Positions 43,981 to 51,766 of a DNA stretch of 64,000 nucleotides are shown here, one piece after another. How positions within the stretch are numbered: position 1 is the first letter of the stretch; each line of letters opens with the position of its first letter. Under the pieces are notes generated by a model. It searched no databases and had not been told where the DNA came from. It saw only the letters and a list, made by a program, of their open reading frames with translations. The position numbers and the translations under genes were made by a program. Source of the DNA: Hydrogenophaga sp. (GTDB lineage Bacteria > Pseudomonadota > Gammaproteobacteria > Burkholderiales > Burkholderiaceae_C); assembly GCF_030651625.1 (NCBI RefSeq), contig NZ_JAUSCF010000012.1, forward strand, positions 62,001-126,000, read 5' to 3'.

Positions 43981-45363
43981 TCAGTGAGCGCTGGCACCCA
44001 CGATGGCGTCCGGCTTTGCCGCTTTCAGCAGACTCAGCATGGCCAATTCGATGCGGTGCAAGGCCTCAGGCGTGTGGCCCTCAAAACGCAGCACCAATAC
44101 CGGCGTGGTATTCGATGCACGTATCAAACCAAAGCCATCAGGCCAGTCCACGCGAACGCCGTCGATGGTGGACACCTTGGCGGGGGCCTCAAAGTGCGCC
44201 ATCGCCACGAGCTTCTCGACAACCGCATGTGGCTCACCTTCAGCACAAGCCACGTTGAGTTCCGGTGTGCTGTGGCTGGTGGGCAGCGCATTGAGCACCG
44301 CATTCCCATCCGGGCTGCGACTCAGGATTTCCAGCAGGCGAGCTCCGGCATAGGTGCCGTCATCAAACCCGTACCAGCGTTCCTTGAAGAAAATGTGGCC
44401 ACTCATCTCGCCGCCCAGGGGGCTGTCCAGCTCCTTCATGCGGGCCTTGATCAGCGAATGACCGGTCTTGTAGATATGGGGCACCCCACCGGCGGCCTCA
44501 ATGGCCGGGGCCAGGCGCTGTGAGCACTTCACGTCGAAGACGATATCGCCTCCGGGCACACGGGACAGCACATCCTGGGCAAACAGGATCATCTGCCGGT
44601 CAGGGTAGATGTTGTTGCCTTCCTTGGTGACGATGCCAAGCCGGTCACCGTCACCATCGAAAGCCAGGCCGAGTTCGGCATCGGTTTCGCGCAGGACACG
44701 CATCACATCGCGCAGGTTTTCGGGCTTGCTGGGGTCAGGGTGGTGGTTCGGGAAGTTGCCATCCACTTCGCTGAACAGCTCGATCACCTCGCATCCCAGT
44801 GCCCGGAACAGCGCAGGGGCCGATGCGCCAGCCACACCGTTGCCGCAATCCACCACGATCTTCATCGGACGCGCGAGCTTGACGTCACCGACAATGCGGT
44901 CGCGGTAAGCCGCTCCCACATTGATCAGCCGCACTTTTCCACCCTCTGCGTGCTGGCCTGCATCGGTCTCGATGCACCGGCGAAGTGCCTGAATCGTCTC
45001 TCCATAGATGGCCCTGCCCGCCAGTACCATCTTGAAGCCGTTGTAGTCCTTCGGGTTGTGGCTGCCCGTCACCTGGATCCCGCTGGAGCACAGGGTGTTC
45101 GCCGCAAAGTACAGCATCGGCGTCGTGGCCAGACCGATATCGATCACATCGATGCCGGCCGCAACCAACCCTTTGATGAGCGCAGCCGAAAGGGATGGTC
45201 CGCTGAGGCGCCCGTCCCGGCCCACCGCCACCGTTTGCTCTCCCAGTCGGCGGGCTTCGGTACCGAATGCCAGCCCCAAGGCCTCTGCCACTGATTCGTC
45301 TACCGTGGAGGGCACGATGCCCCGAATGTCGTAGGCCTTGAAGATCGACGATGCAACTTGCAT
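43981..45363 (-). CDS. phosphomannomutase/phosphoglucomutase (AlgC/ManB type)
   Basis: 460 residues, normal length. Alpha-D-phosphohexomutase interconverting hexose-6- and hexose-1-phosphate. Visible: FKAYDIRG at the N-terminus, TGSHNP (99-104) with phosphoserine Ser101, DGDGDR metal loop, GGEMSGH sugar-binding loop and a C-terminal phosphate-binding RASNTTP. In this setting it would give glucose-1-phosphate to RfbA or mannose-1-phosphate to other sugars. First gene of the minus-strand core operon. It diverges from the repair gene across 132 bases, where I cannot assign promoters. Confidence 0.93.
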   Translation of the reverse strand: MQVASSIFKAYDIRGIVPSTVDESVAEALGLAFGTEARRLGEQTVAVGRDGRLSGPSLSAALIKGLVAAGIDVIDIGLATTPMLYFAANTLCSSGIQVTGSHNPKDYNGFKMVLAGRAIYGETIQALRRCIETDAGQHAEGGKVRLINVGAAYRDRIVGDVKLARPMKIVVDCGNGVAGASAPALFRALGCEVIELFSEVDGNFPNHHPDPSKPENLRDVMRVLRETDAELGLAFDGDGDRLGIVTKEGNNIYPDRQMILFAQDVLSRVPGGDIVFDVKCSQRLAPAIEAAGGVPHIYKTGHSLIKARMKELDSPLGGEMSGHIFFKERWYGFDDGTYAGARLLEILSRSPDGNAVLNALPTSHSTPELNVACAEGEPHAVVEKLVAMAHFEAPAKVSTIDGVRVDWPDGFGLIRASNTTPVLVLRFEGHTPEALHRIELAMLSLLKAAKPDAIVGASAH

Positions 45364-45495
45364 ATGGTGGTTTCCCGATGCGGTGGTAACCCAGCATTGT
45401 AGGTGGGTTGCCTTACAGGATCCCCCTTGCAGCAGGCCCGCTCACGCGTCCGGAAATGGCCAGCCGACGGTCAGCGGAAACCGTACCATGGGCGC

Positions 45496-47028
45496 ATGAG
45501 TGCTCCTTCGCCAACCCAGGATGTCACCCGCTACAGGGCACTTTGCTCGAAGGATGCGCGGTTCGACGGCGGCTTCTTTGTGGGCGTCACTTCCACCGGC
45601 ATCTACTGCCGACCGGTTTGCCGGGTGCGCACGCCCAGGCTCGAAAACTGCCGCTTCTTTGATCTGGCTGCCCAGGCAGAAAAGGCCGGCTTTCGTCCGT
45701 GCCTGCGGTGCCGACCGGAACTGGCACCACGCCACAGGCACTGGACCACGACGGATGCCACACTGATTCTTGCCCAACAGGCCACCCTGTTGCTGGATGA
45801 CCCAGGCACCTGGCTGGACCTGGCAGCAGAGCGAACACGAATCGCCGCCGTGGCGACGCGCCTGGGCGTGAGCGACCGACACCTGCGGCGGGTTTTCGAA
45901 ATGCATCTGGGTGTCTCGCCCCATCAATACCTGCAAACCTGCCGCTTGCTGGCGGCCAAGCAGTTGTTGACCGACACGCGTCTGCCTGTCAGCGATGTGG
46001 CGCTGGCCAGCGGCTTCGCCAGCTTGCGCCGTTTCAACGCGGCATTTGTCGCCCACTACCGCATCAACCCGACACAGATGCGCCGCGATCCTGCGACTTC
46101 GATTGCGCCTGTCGATGGAACTCAGAGCGTTCGTCTTGCATGGCGACCGCCACTCGATGCAAGCCACATGATGAAGTTCTTTGAGGATCGCCAGCTCGAT
46201 GGTATCGAGAGTTTCCAGACGTCACCCGAAAGCAGCTTCAAGCGCACCGTTCGCCTGACGGTGGCCGGGCGGACCCATGTCGGCTGGATTGCCGGAAAAT
46301 GGGAAGTCGACACACACCTGCTGCTGCTTGAAGTCAGCGACGGACTTCAAAAGGCACTGCCCAGCGTGATCCGACGTGTGCGCACCCTGTTCGATCTTGA
46401 CGCAGACCCTGCGCCGATCAATGCCGTGCTTCAACGCGACTTCCCCAGCGGCAATGGACTTCGCGTGCCAGGCTGTTTCGACGGGTTTGAGCTGGCGGTC
46501 CGCGCGGTGCTGGGACAACAGGTCACGGTGGGCGCGGCGCGTACCTTGGCCGCTCGGGTGGTCCAGCAGTGGGGTGACCCGATTGCCACGCCCGACCCAG
46601 CCATCAATCGCCTGTTTCCAACGGCGCAAGCGCTGGCACAGGCAGACGAGAACGTGCTGGGCACTCTGGGCATCGTGCGACAACGTCAGCTTGCGCTGAA
46701 ATCGCTCGCCCAGGCCGTGCTGGCAGGCCAGGTCGACTTGAACCCTTCCAGCACGACCCCAGACACACTGCAGGTGCTGCAAAGCTTGCCAGGCATCGGC
46801 CCATGGACCGCACAGTACATCGCCATGAGAGCACTGAGGTGGCCAGACGCATGGCCGGAAGGCGATGTGGCGCTTGTCAAAGCGCTTGGTCTGGAAAAAC
46901 CTCGAAACCAGGCGGCACGGCACGCAGCCGAGCGGCTCGCCGAGCGCTGGCAACCTTGGCGCAGCTACGCAGTGATCCGGGCCTGGGCCGGCACCTACCA
47001 CCCCTCGCACGCCACATCCAATGTCTGA
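45496..47028 (+). CDS. alkA: Ada-type zinc domain/AraC/AlkA DNA-3-methyladenine glycosylase
   Basis: 510-residue fusion. From ATG 45496 the four zinc cysteines fall at 38, 42, 69 and 72, the same numbering as E. coli Ada, which supports this start over the frame opening at 45403. An AraC-type HTH (about 105-195) follows. The rest is an AlkA-type glycosylase with LPGIGPWTAQYIAMRAL as helix-hairpin-helix and a conserved Asp in WPEGDVALVKAL. The Ada O6-methylguanine transferase domain is absent; the next gene supplies it. It should sense methyl-phosphotriesters and excise alkylated bases. Confidence 0.93.
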   Translation: MSAPSPTQDVTRYRALCSKDARFDGGFFVGVTSTGIYCRPVCRVRTPRLENCRFFDLAAQAEKAGFRPCLRCRPELAPRHRHWTTTDATLILAQQATLLLDDPGTWLDLAAERTRIAAVATRLGVSDRHLRRVFEMHLGVSPHQYLQTCRLLAAKQLLTDTRLPVSDVALASGFASLRRFNAAFVAHYRINPTQMRRDPATSIAPVDGTQSVRLAWRPPLDASHMMKFFEDRQLDGIESFQTSPESSFKRTVRLTVAGRTHVGWIAGKWEVDTHLLLLEVSDGLQKALPSVIRRVRTLFDLDADPAPINAVLQRDFPSGNGLRVPGCFDGFELAVRAVLGQQVTVGAARTLAARVVQQWGDPIATPDPAINRLFPTAQALAQADENVLGTLGIVRQRQLALKSLAQAVLAGQVDLNPSSTTPDTLQVLQSLPGIGPWTAQYIAMRALRWPDAWPEGDVALVKALGLEKPRNQAARHAAERLAERWQPWRSYAVIRAWAGTYHPSHATSNV

Positions 47029-47536
47029 CACCATGACCATCCTTGCAACACACACCGTTTCATCACCCTTGGGCCCGATTCTGCTGGCGGCCAGCCCGAA
47101 TGGCCTTCGCGGCGCCTGGTTCACCGAACAGGCACACCGACCGACAGCCGCAATGATTGCCCAATGGGAGGCACAGCCTGAACACCCGGTGCTGCTCGCC
47201 GCTGCGACACAACTGAACAACTACTTTCATGGCGATCGCCAGACATTTGACTTGCCACTGGACCTGACCGCCGGGACGGCATTTCAGATCTCGGCGTGGT
47301 CAACCCTGTTGCAGATTGCATGGGGAAGCACCATCAGCTATGGGGAACTGGCCCAGCGCATGGGCAAGCCCGCGGCAGTGAGGGCCGCCGGCACTGCCAT
47401 CGGGCGCAACCCGCTATGTATCTTCGTGCCATGCCACCGTGTGATAGGCAGCAACGGTTCGCTCACAGGCTATGCTGGCGGGCTGCACCGCAAACAGGCG
47501 CTGCTGCAACTGGAACAACGCCGCACCCTGATTTGA
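47021..47536 (+). CDS. ogt: methylated-DNA-[protein]-cysteine S-methyltransferase
   Basis: 171 residues. Suicide enzyme that takes methyl from O6-methylguanine. The active-site PCHRV has Cys138, GTAIGRNPLCIFV precedes it, and SYGELAQRMGKPAAVRAAG is the DNA-binding recognition helix. It overlaps the glycosylase gene by eight bases, so both are probably made together as one adaptive-response unit. ATG 47033 is an alternative start with little difference to the protein. Confidence 0.95.
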   Translation: MSDTMTILATHTVSSPLGPILLAASPNGLRGAWFTEQAHRPTAAMIAQWEAQPEHPVLLAAATQLNNYFHGDRQTFDLPLDLTAGTAFQISAWSTLLQIAWGSTISYGELAQRMGKPAAVRAAGTAIGRNPLCIFVPCHRVIGSNGSLTGYAGGLHRKQALLQLEQRRTLI

Positions 47537-47568
47537 TGTGGCTTGAACTGACGATCGAAGCCTGATAC

Positions 47569-48492
47569 ATGCCTGCGCTGTTGATTGCCGAGTTTTTCCT
47601 GCTGGCCGCTCTGTGGGGCGCATCGTTTCTGTTCATGCGCATGGGCGCCGCGGAATTCGGCCCGTTGCCCACGGCCGGCCTCCGAGTGGGTCTGGCCGCC
47701 GCATTTCTGCTGCCCGCGTTTCTGGTCAAAGGCGTCTGGGCGGACTTCCGCGAAAGGGCTGGAGCGATCCTTTTCGTCGGCTTGTTGAACTCGGCACTCC
47801 CGTTCGCGCTTTTTGCATTCGCCGTGATGCACATCACGACCGGCCTGACTTCCATCCTGAATGCAACCGTGCCACTTTCTGGGGCCCTGGTTGCCTGGAT
47901 CTGGCTGCGTGAACGACCAAGCAAATCCCGCATGGCAGGTTTGCTGCTCGGTTTTGCAGGAGTCTGTCTGCTGGTGCTCGGCAAGTCCGGCTTTGATGCC
48001 TCTGGTCGCCCTGCCACAGACAACACAGCACTCACCTTGCTGGCCATGGGTGCCGCGCTGCTGGCCACCTTTTGCTACGGCATGGCGGCCAGCTTCACCA
48101 AGCGCTATCTTCATGGCGCACACCCTCTGGCCACAGCCACGGGCAGCCAGATTGGCGCCTCAATGGGGCTCGCGCTGCCAACCGCCCTGCTCTGGCCAGC
48201 GCAGCCTGTCAGCACGAGTGCCTGGACGGCCATGCTGGCCGTGGCACTGCTGTGCACCGCGCTGGCGTACGTGCTGTTCTTCCGGATCATTGCCAGAGCG
48301 GGCCCGAGCAAAGCCCTGACCGTGACCTTTCTCGTCCCCGTGTTTGCCTTGCTCTACGGTGCGATTTTCCTGGCTGAGTCCGTCACGATCTGGATGGTGG
48401 GTTGTGGCGTCGTCATCCTGTGCGGCACCTTGCTGGCCACGGGATTGCTGAAACTTCGGTGGCTGGATTCAACGCGATACCCTCAGCAATAG
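47569..48492 (+). CDS. EamA/DMT-superfamily transporter
   Basis: 307 residues, ten helices in two EamA repeats of five each. LLAALWGASFLFMRMGA opens the first and LLATFCYGMAASFTKRYL the second. LYGAIFLAESVTIWMVGCGVVILCG is the typical last hairpin. Inner-membrane exporter of small metabolites such as amino acids; substrate unknown. It follows ogt on the same strand by 32 bases. Role in repair is not implied. Confidence 0.85.
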   Translation: MPALLIAEFFLLAALWGASFLFMRMGAAEFGPLPTAGLRVGLAAAFLLPAFLVKGVWADFRERAGAILFVGLLNSALPFALFAFAVMHITTGLTSILNATVPLSGALVAWIWLRERPSKSRMAGLLLGFAGVCLLVLGKSGFDASGRPATDNTALTLLAMGAALLATFCYGMAASFTKRYLHGAHPLATATGSQIGASMGLALPTALLWPAQPVSTSAWTAMLAVALLCTALAYVLFFRIIARAGPSKALTVTFLVPVFALLYGAIFLAESVTIWMVGCGVVILCGTLLATGLLKLRWLDSTRYPQQ

Positions 48493-48568
48493 GGACGACA
48501 GTTGGGTATCGATGGCGCGAATCTTCCTGAAGGCTGACCGGATTCGAGGGCATCCAGCAAGTCAGAAA

Positions 48569-48605
48569 CAAAAAAGCCGTTGAAGATTCTTCATCTTCAA
48601 CGGCT
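48569..48605 (-). terminator. rho-independent terminator downstream of tRNA-Asp 3' half
   Basis: A perfect 13-bp stem (48575-48587 with 48593-48605) around a five-base loop, followed on the minus strand by a T run (A run at 48569-48575 on the plus strand). It lies 11 bases past the 3' end of the tRNA fragment and would have ended the original tRNA-Asp transcript. Confidence 0.88.
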
Positions 48606-48616
48606 TGATGCCTTAC

Positions 48617-48664
48617 TGGCGGAGTGGACGGGGCTCGAACCCGCGACCCCCGGCGTGACAGGCC
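48617..48664 (-). tRNA. 3' half of tRNA-Asp(GTC), attachment-site remnant
   Basis: On the minus strand these 48 bases run from the anticodon stem (GGCCTGTCACGCC, anticodon GTC) through variable loop, T-arm (GGGTTCGAGCCCC) and acceptor end with CCA. The 5' half (acceptor 5' strand, D-arm) is missing: the sequence at 48665 onward does not continue the tRNA. This is not a functional tRNA. It is what an element inserting at the tRNA 3' end leaves behind on the far side, so I read it as an attachment site bordering the prophage. Confidence 0.85.
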
Positions 48665-48864
48665 GAAGCCAGAACCTAGCGTTTATGCGGTCTGGCGGGT
48701 GGTTTTGAATTCCAAAGATGCGGCGCGAGGGCTTAGGTTTCATGCGCCCTGCAGGGCGCCTATTCCAAAAAGTACCACCTCATCTTGTACACTGCGGCCG
48801 CCGGCGTGCGATGCATGCTGGCCCTCCCCGAGGTCAGGGCGCTGAACACGCAATGACCTCCTTT

Positions 48865-48890
48865 GCCCGGCTATTGCCGGGCTTTCTTTT
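48865..48890 (+). terminator. rho-independent terminator, plus strand
   Basis: GCCCGGC and GCCGGGC pair around a TATT loop (48865-48882), followed by TTTCTTTT. It would end plus-strand transcription coming from the attachment-site side. No intact gene is seen between 48665 and 48864 to use it; a short open stretch ending at 48855 is unrecognised. Confidence 0.8.
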
Positions 48891-48900
48891 GCCTGAAATA

Positions 48901-48916
48901 CTGTATAAACCTTCAG
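48901..48916. promoter_or_regulatory. LexA-like operator
   Basis: CTGTATAAACCTTCAG resembles the SOS box CTGT-N8-ACAG with one mismatch in the right half, and is flanked by A and T so that ACTG and CAGT form a dyad. It also contains a TATAAA that could serve as a -10 box. It lies 16 bases before the small gene at 48933. Confidence 0.4.
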
Positions 48917-48932
48917 TCATTAGATTCCACAC

Positions 48933-49181
48933 ATGAGCCAGAACACCCAGCCCGCGTGGGCACCAGACAGAGCATGCAGCGCCTGCGCGCACTTTGGAGG
49001 CTGGCCGCCTGGCCTTGAGGGCAAAACCGCCTGGTGTCTTGAGACTCCCCACATGCGATCACAACAGGAACGCGGGTGCTCTTTTTGGCGGCCGCAACCG
49101 CCAGGGTGGGTGGCACCGCCACCGCCGGGCGCCACGCCAGGCCTACAGCCAGCCAAAACCTTTCGCCATCACGCCCAGTAG
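48933..49181 (+). CDS. small Cys-containing phage protein, unknown
   Basis: 82 residues of unknown function. The first ~60 residues carry spaced cysteines (CSACAHF, then TAWC, then GCSFW) that could bind a metal; the tail is Pro-rich. The start ATG has no good Shine-Dalgarno sequence. It is the only plus-strand gene in this part of the prophage. It begins just after a terminator and an SOS-like box, and its 3' end overlaps the convergent XhlA-like gene by 39 bases. It may be a lysogeny-expressed cargo gene, but coding is not certain. Confidence 0.5.
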   Translation: MSQNTQPAWAPDRACSACAHFGGWPPGLEGKTAWCLETPHMRSQQERGCSFWRPQPPGWVAPPPPGATPGLQPAKTFRHHAQ

Positions 49182-49613
49182 TACCGCCATGGCCGCACCG
49201 CCGGCCAGATACATCTCAACCCGGAGAGGCAAGTGGTTTAGCTTCTCCAAGATGGTCGCAATGCTGATCTTGACTTGCTGCAAACCCTCGTCCAACTTGT
49301 CGACCTTTCCCTCCAGTCGCTCCACCCGGCGGGGTAAATCCCCCTCACCGCCGGGGTTGAAGCTAACGGTTGGTGGAGCCGGCGGTGGCACCTTGATGCT
49401 CGCAGCCTGAACCGCCATGGCGACAAGCATTTGCTGAACAACCGGTTGAACCTCCTCTCTGATTAGTTTCTCTGCCTGACGTTCGAATGCAGCGGCCAGC
49501 TGCGCTCGGTCCATAGCCTCAAGTGCGCGGAGTTTGTCAACGTCACGCAGGAAATCTTCCTTCGCCTGGTTGATCTGCTTGGATATATCAATACTCGATG
49601 CACTCGTTGCCAT
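49143..49613 (-). CDS. XhlA-like coiled-coil membrane protein
   Basis: 156 residues. An N-terminal helical part is followed by a coiled coil (RVERLEGKVDKLDEGLQQV and on to about 125) and one C-terminal helix ending GVMAKGFGWL. This is the layout of XhlA-type hemolysin/lysis proteins, which act with a holin in phage lysis. GGAGG seven bases before ATG 49613 fixes the start; the frame is open far upstream but that part overlaps a terminator. Last minus-strand gene of the prophage before the attachment site, expressed separately because a terminator precedes it. Confidence 0.7.
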   Translation of the reverse strand: MATSASSIDISKQINQAKEDFLRDVDKLRALEAMDRAQLAAAFERQAEKLIREEVQPVVQQMLVAMAVQAASIKVPPPAPPTVSFNPGGEGDLPRRVERLEGKVDKLDEGLQQVKISIATILEKLNHLPLRVEMYLAGGAAMAVLLGVMAKGFGWL

Positions 49614-49663
49614 TTGGACCTCCAAACGCATACTACCGAACTCGTGATCCAAGGTGCAACGAC

Positions 49664-49696
49664 AAAAAGCCCGCCTACCGCAAAGGGCAGACGGGC
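49664..49696 (-). terminator. rho-independent terminator after the lipoprotein gene
   Basis: On the minus strand GCCCGTCTGCC pairs with GGTAGGCGGGC (two G-U pairs), followed by TTTTT (A run at 49664-49668). It closes the long minus-strand late transcript and sets the XhlA-like gene apart. Confidence 0.75.
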
Positions 49697-49700
49697 AAAG

Positions 49701-49718
49701 GTGGGGCCGCGGCCCCAC
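49701..49718. repeat. 18-base perfect palindrome
   Basis: GTGGGGCCGCGGCCCCAC is self-complementary throughout. It lies between the stop of the lipoprotein gene and the terminator hairpin, too tight for a normal loop. It could be a protein site or add to termination. Confidence 0.6.
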
Positions 49719-49734
49719 AGGAGACAACGGCGAT

Positions 49735-50337
49735 CTACTGCATGGGGGGCGGGGCCTGCTGGTCCAGCCGGCGGCGTTCAAGCTCATAGTCTTGCTGGGA
49801 CTCGCGCAGCTCCAGCTCGTCACCCGTGAGCGTGGTGATCAAGCGGTTGCGTCGCTCTTCCATGTCGCGCTGAAAGTCCATACGGTCCCTGGACATTTCT
49901 TTGTCCGCATCGAGCTGGCGCTTGAAGCGGTGGTCTGCCCGGTTTACTTCGTACAGACGAAGTCCGAAATCGAGCAAGTTCGAGTTCTGGAACATCAGCT
50001 CGGTGAACCCGCGCTTTCTCTCAACTGAGCAGCCTACGCGCGGACCACTCATGCCGGACTTGGCGGCCAGCAGGATCAGCGACCCGAACTGGATCTTTTC
50101 GTCCGAGCTGCTCAGGCCCGCCTGCAAGGCCTTGCTATCGGCTTCAATCGCCAAGCGCTGCGCGTTGATTTCTGCCCTGCAATGGGTCAGGTAGTTTTTG
50201 TAATCGGTGTCTGGCCCGGTGAGTGCGTCAACCGCTGATGTGGCAACGGCAGCGATTTCAGAGCCGCCCGGGATGGATGCGCAGCCGGACAAGGCGAAAG
50301 CCGCCGCAGCGGCCAGGATGATGCGAAAGCGTTTCAT
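49735..50337 (-). CDS. phage lipoprotein, unknown
   Basis: 200 residues. Signal peptide MKRFRIILAAAAAFALSGC with a lipobox ending at Cys19, so an outer- or inner-membrane lipoprotein. The rest is helical and charged, with a strongly charged C-terminal part (DMEERRNRLITTL, ELRESQQDYELERRRLDQQ) likely to form a coiled coil. AAGGAA precedes the ATG. It might take part in spanin-like lysis, but the length exceeds an Rz1 and no partner is evident. Lysogenic conversion is another option. Confidence 0.65.
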   Translation of the reverse strand: MKRFRIILAAAAAFALSGCASIPGGSEIAAVATSAVDALTGPDTDYKNYLTHCRAEINAQRLAIEADSKALQAGLSSSDEKIQFGSLILLAAKSGMSGPRVGCSVERKRGFTELMFQNSNLLDFGLRLYEVNRADHRFKRQLDADKEMSRDRMDFQRDMEERRNRLITTLTGDELELRESQQDYELERRRLDQQAPPPMQ

Positions 50338-50362
50338 GGTGAGGTTCCTTCGGTGGTGGTGG

Positions 50363-50836
50363 TCAGGGGGCGGTAAGGATCTGTTCGGGTGCCTTCATGG
50401 CGAAGTGCTGGCTGTACCAACTCACAGCTGCTTCAACCCACAAGGGGCGCACGTACGCGATGAAGGTGAGGGCCCAGCGGGCATACCAGCGCTGGCGGCG
50501 GGCGATGATCAACGCGTCGGTGCGCAGCATCTTGGCCAGCAGCCTGTCAGCAGCTGCGCGGCCGGCGTCGTCGATGACTCCCAGGTTCCACAACTGGCAG
50601 TGCGCGTCGTGCACCAGGGAGGGCCGCACGAAGCTGGTGTCGTTGATGGTGGGCCCGCTGGCGCCGTCCCAGGCATAGCCTTTGGCGATGTACAGATCGC
50701 CGCCCAGCGTGAGGTGCACGTATTCATTGCCGCCGGGTGCAATGGGGAAGATGCCGTCGACGGCAACGTCCTGCTCGTATGCCTCAACAAGCTGATACCT
50801 GTAGCCCGCACGGTAGTAGACGATGGTCGTGGTCAT
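50363..50836 (-). CDS. DUF1353-like phage protein
   Basis: 157 residues. IAKGYAWDGASGPTINDTSF followed by VRPSLVHDAHCQLW matches the core of DUF1353, a small family common in phage lysis/tail-end regions. The conserved Asp and His residues hint at a hydrolase, but no activity is known. It begins two bases after the preceding 60-residue gene and is followed by 25 bases to the lipoprotein start. Confidence 0.7.
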   Translation of the reverse strand: MTTTIVYYRAGYRYQLVEAYEQDVAVDGIFPIAPGGNEYVHLTLGGDLYIAKGYAWDGASGPTINDTSFVRPSLVHDAHCQLWNLGVIDDAGRAAADRLLAKMLRTDALIIARRQRWYARWALTFIAYVRPLWVEAAVSWYSQHFAMKAPEQILTAP

Positions 50837-50838
50837 GT

Positions 50839-51021
50839 TCAGCCCAGTCTGGTCATGGGGGTGAATTCCAGGCGCTCTCCGACAGGTGGCAGGCAGCCCA
50901 GGCTGATAAGCGCGGTCTGCTTGAGTGCTTCCAGCCGCTCGACCATGCGCAGGTTTGAATCAGTGATGGCCGCCTCGCGGATCACGTCGTCGAATTCGTT
51001 GGCGAGCTGCTCCGTGGTCAT
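50839..51021 (-). CDS. small phage protein, unknown
   Basis: 60 residues, acidic and helical (MTTEQLANEFDDVIREAA and on), no recognised domain. It is supported as a gene by its ATGA overlap with the amidase stop and near-abutment with the next gene. It could be a lysis regulator or scaffold; nothing in the sequence decides. Confidence 0.55.
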   Translation of the reverse strand: MTTEQLANEFDDVIREAAITDSNLRMVERLEALKQTALISLGCLPPVGERLEFTPMTRLG

Positions 51022-51539
51022 TGGATGGCCCTCGCGATGGCACTGGCCACCAGCCAGTAGCGCTCCAGGTACTTGCGCAGATCCTCGGGGTTGCTCTGGA
51101 AGAACACTTCGACGATGAGCCCGCCACGCTTGCTGAAACCGGGCTCAAAACCGCGTTCGGCAGCGCACTGCGCGTGGGGAAACCAACCCTTGTCGCGGCG
51201 TGTGGGAATGTTCAGCACGCTTCCGATGGCATGGGCGACTCGCTGCGAAAGTTCGCGGTGCTCTGGCAGCGACACCACCTCCACGCCCGTGGCGCTCTGG
51301 TTGGTGCTGGCGTTGGTATGCAGTTCCAGCGCCACCGTGGAGCCCGCGATCAGGCGCATGGCATCGCTCAGCGCCCAGTTCTCACCTCGCCCACCGTCTT
51401 CGCGCACGATGTGGCCCTCTGACCGCAGCTTCGCCGCCAGGATGTGGCGCAGCTGCATCATCAGCTTCGCCTCGTGATGCCCGTTCCAGGTGTTCCCTGG
51501 GTCGGTGCCGCCGTGACCGGCTGTAACCGTCACATGCAT
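51018..51539 (-). CDS. N-acetylmuramoyl-L-alanine amidase (Amidase_3), endolysin
   Basis: 173 residues. Zinc amidase that cleaves the glycan-peptide bond of murein, the phage endolysin. VTAGHGGTDPG has the first zinc His, NGHHEAKL the conserved Glu, LELHTNAS the second His, and LIVEVFFQSNPED the catalytic Glu. No signal peptide or cell-wall domain is seen, so export would depend on the holin. ATG 51539 has GGGG seven bases upstream; a GTG at 51551 is less likely. Confidence 0.9.
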   Translation of the reverse strand: MHVTVTAGHGGTDPGNTWNGHHEAKLMMQLRHILAAKLRSEGHIVREDGGRGENWALSDAMRLIAGSTVALELHTNASTNQSATGVEVVSLPEHRELSQRVAHAIGSVLNIPTRRDKGWFPHAQCAAERGFEPGFSKRGGLIVEVFFQSNPEDLRKYLERYWLVASAIARAIQ

Positions 51540-51575
51540 GGTCTGCCCCACTGCTTGGCTCTTCGAGCGTTCATG

Positions 51576-51752
51576 TCAGTCCTTAGGTGGTGGTGGTCGG
51601 TCACTGGGTGCCGCCGTGACGCGGTGGCGGTTGGGGCACTCGACGTGCGAGCACTCCCAGAGGGCGTTCCTGCCGGCCGGCATGCCGGGCTTGGGCTTGA
51701 AACGACAGACAGGGCAAAGCCCCAGCCCGCGCTGGTCTTGTTTGTTGACCAT
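51576..51752 (-). CDS. 58-residue zinc-ribbon protein
   Basis: Small gene between the amidase and a membrane protein. It begins MVNKQDQRGLGLCPVCRFKP and has a second pair in ECSHVEC, giving a four-Cys zinc ribbon (C13, C16, C34, C39), and ends in a Pro-rich tail. AGGAG lies seven bases before ATG 51752. It closes an otherwise empty gap in a tightly packed operon. Function unknown; similar mini zinc fingers occur in phage lysis cassettes. Confidence 0.7.
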   Translation of the reverse strand: MVNKQDQRGLGLCPVCRFKPKPGMPAGRNALWECSHVECPNRHRVTAAPSDRPPPPKD

Positions 51753-51766
51753 GGGTCAGCTCCTGG

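Noticed and set aside
48665..48855. Possible integrase tail next to the attachment site
   Set aside because: The only open stretch is about 38 codons and lacks the tyrosine-recombinase R-H-x-x-H/Y motifs.
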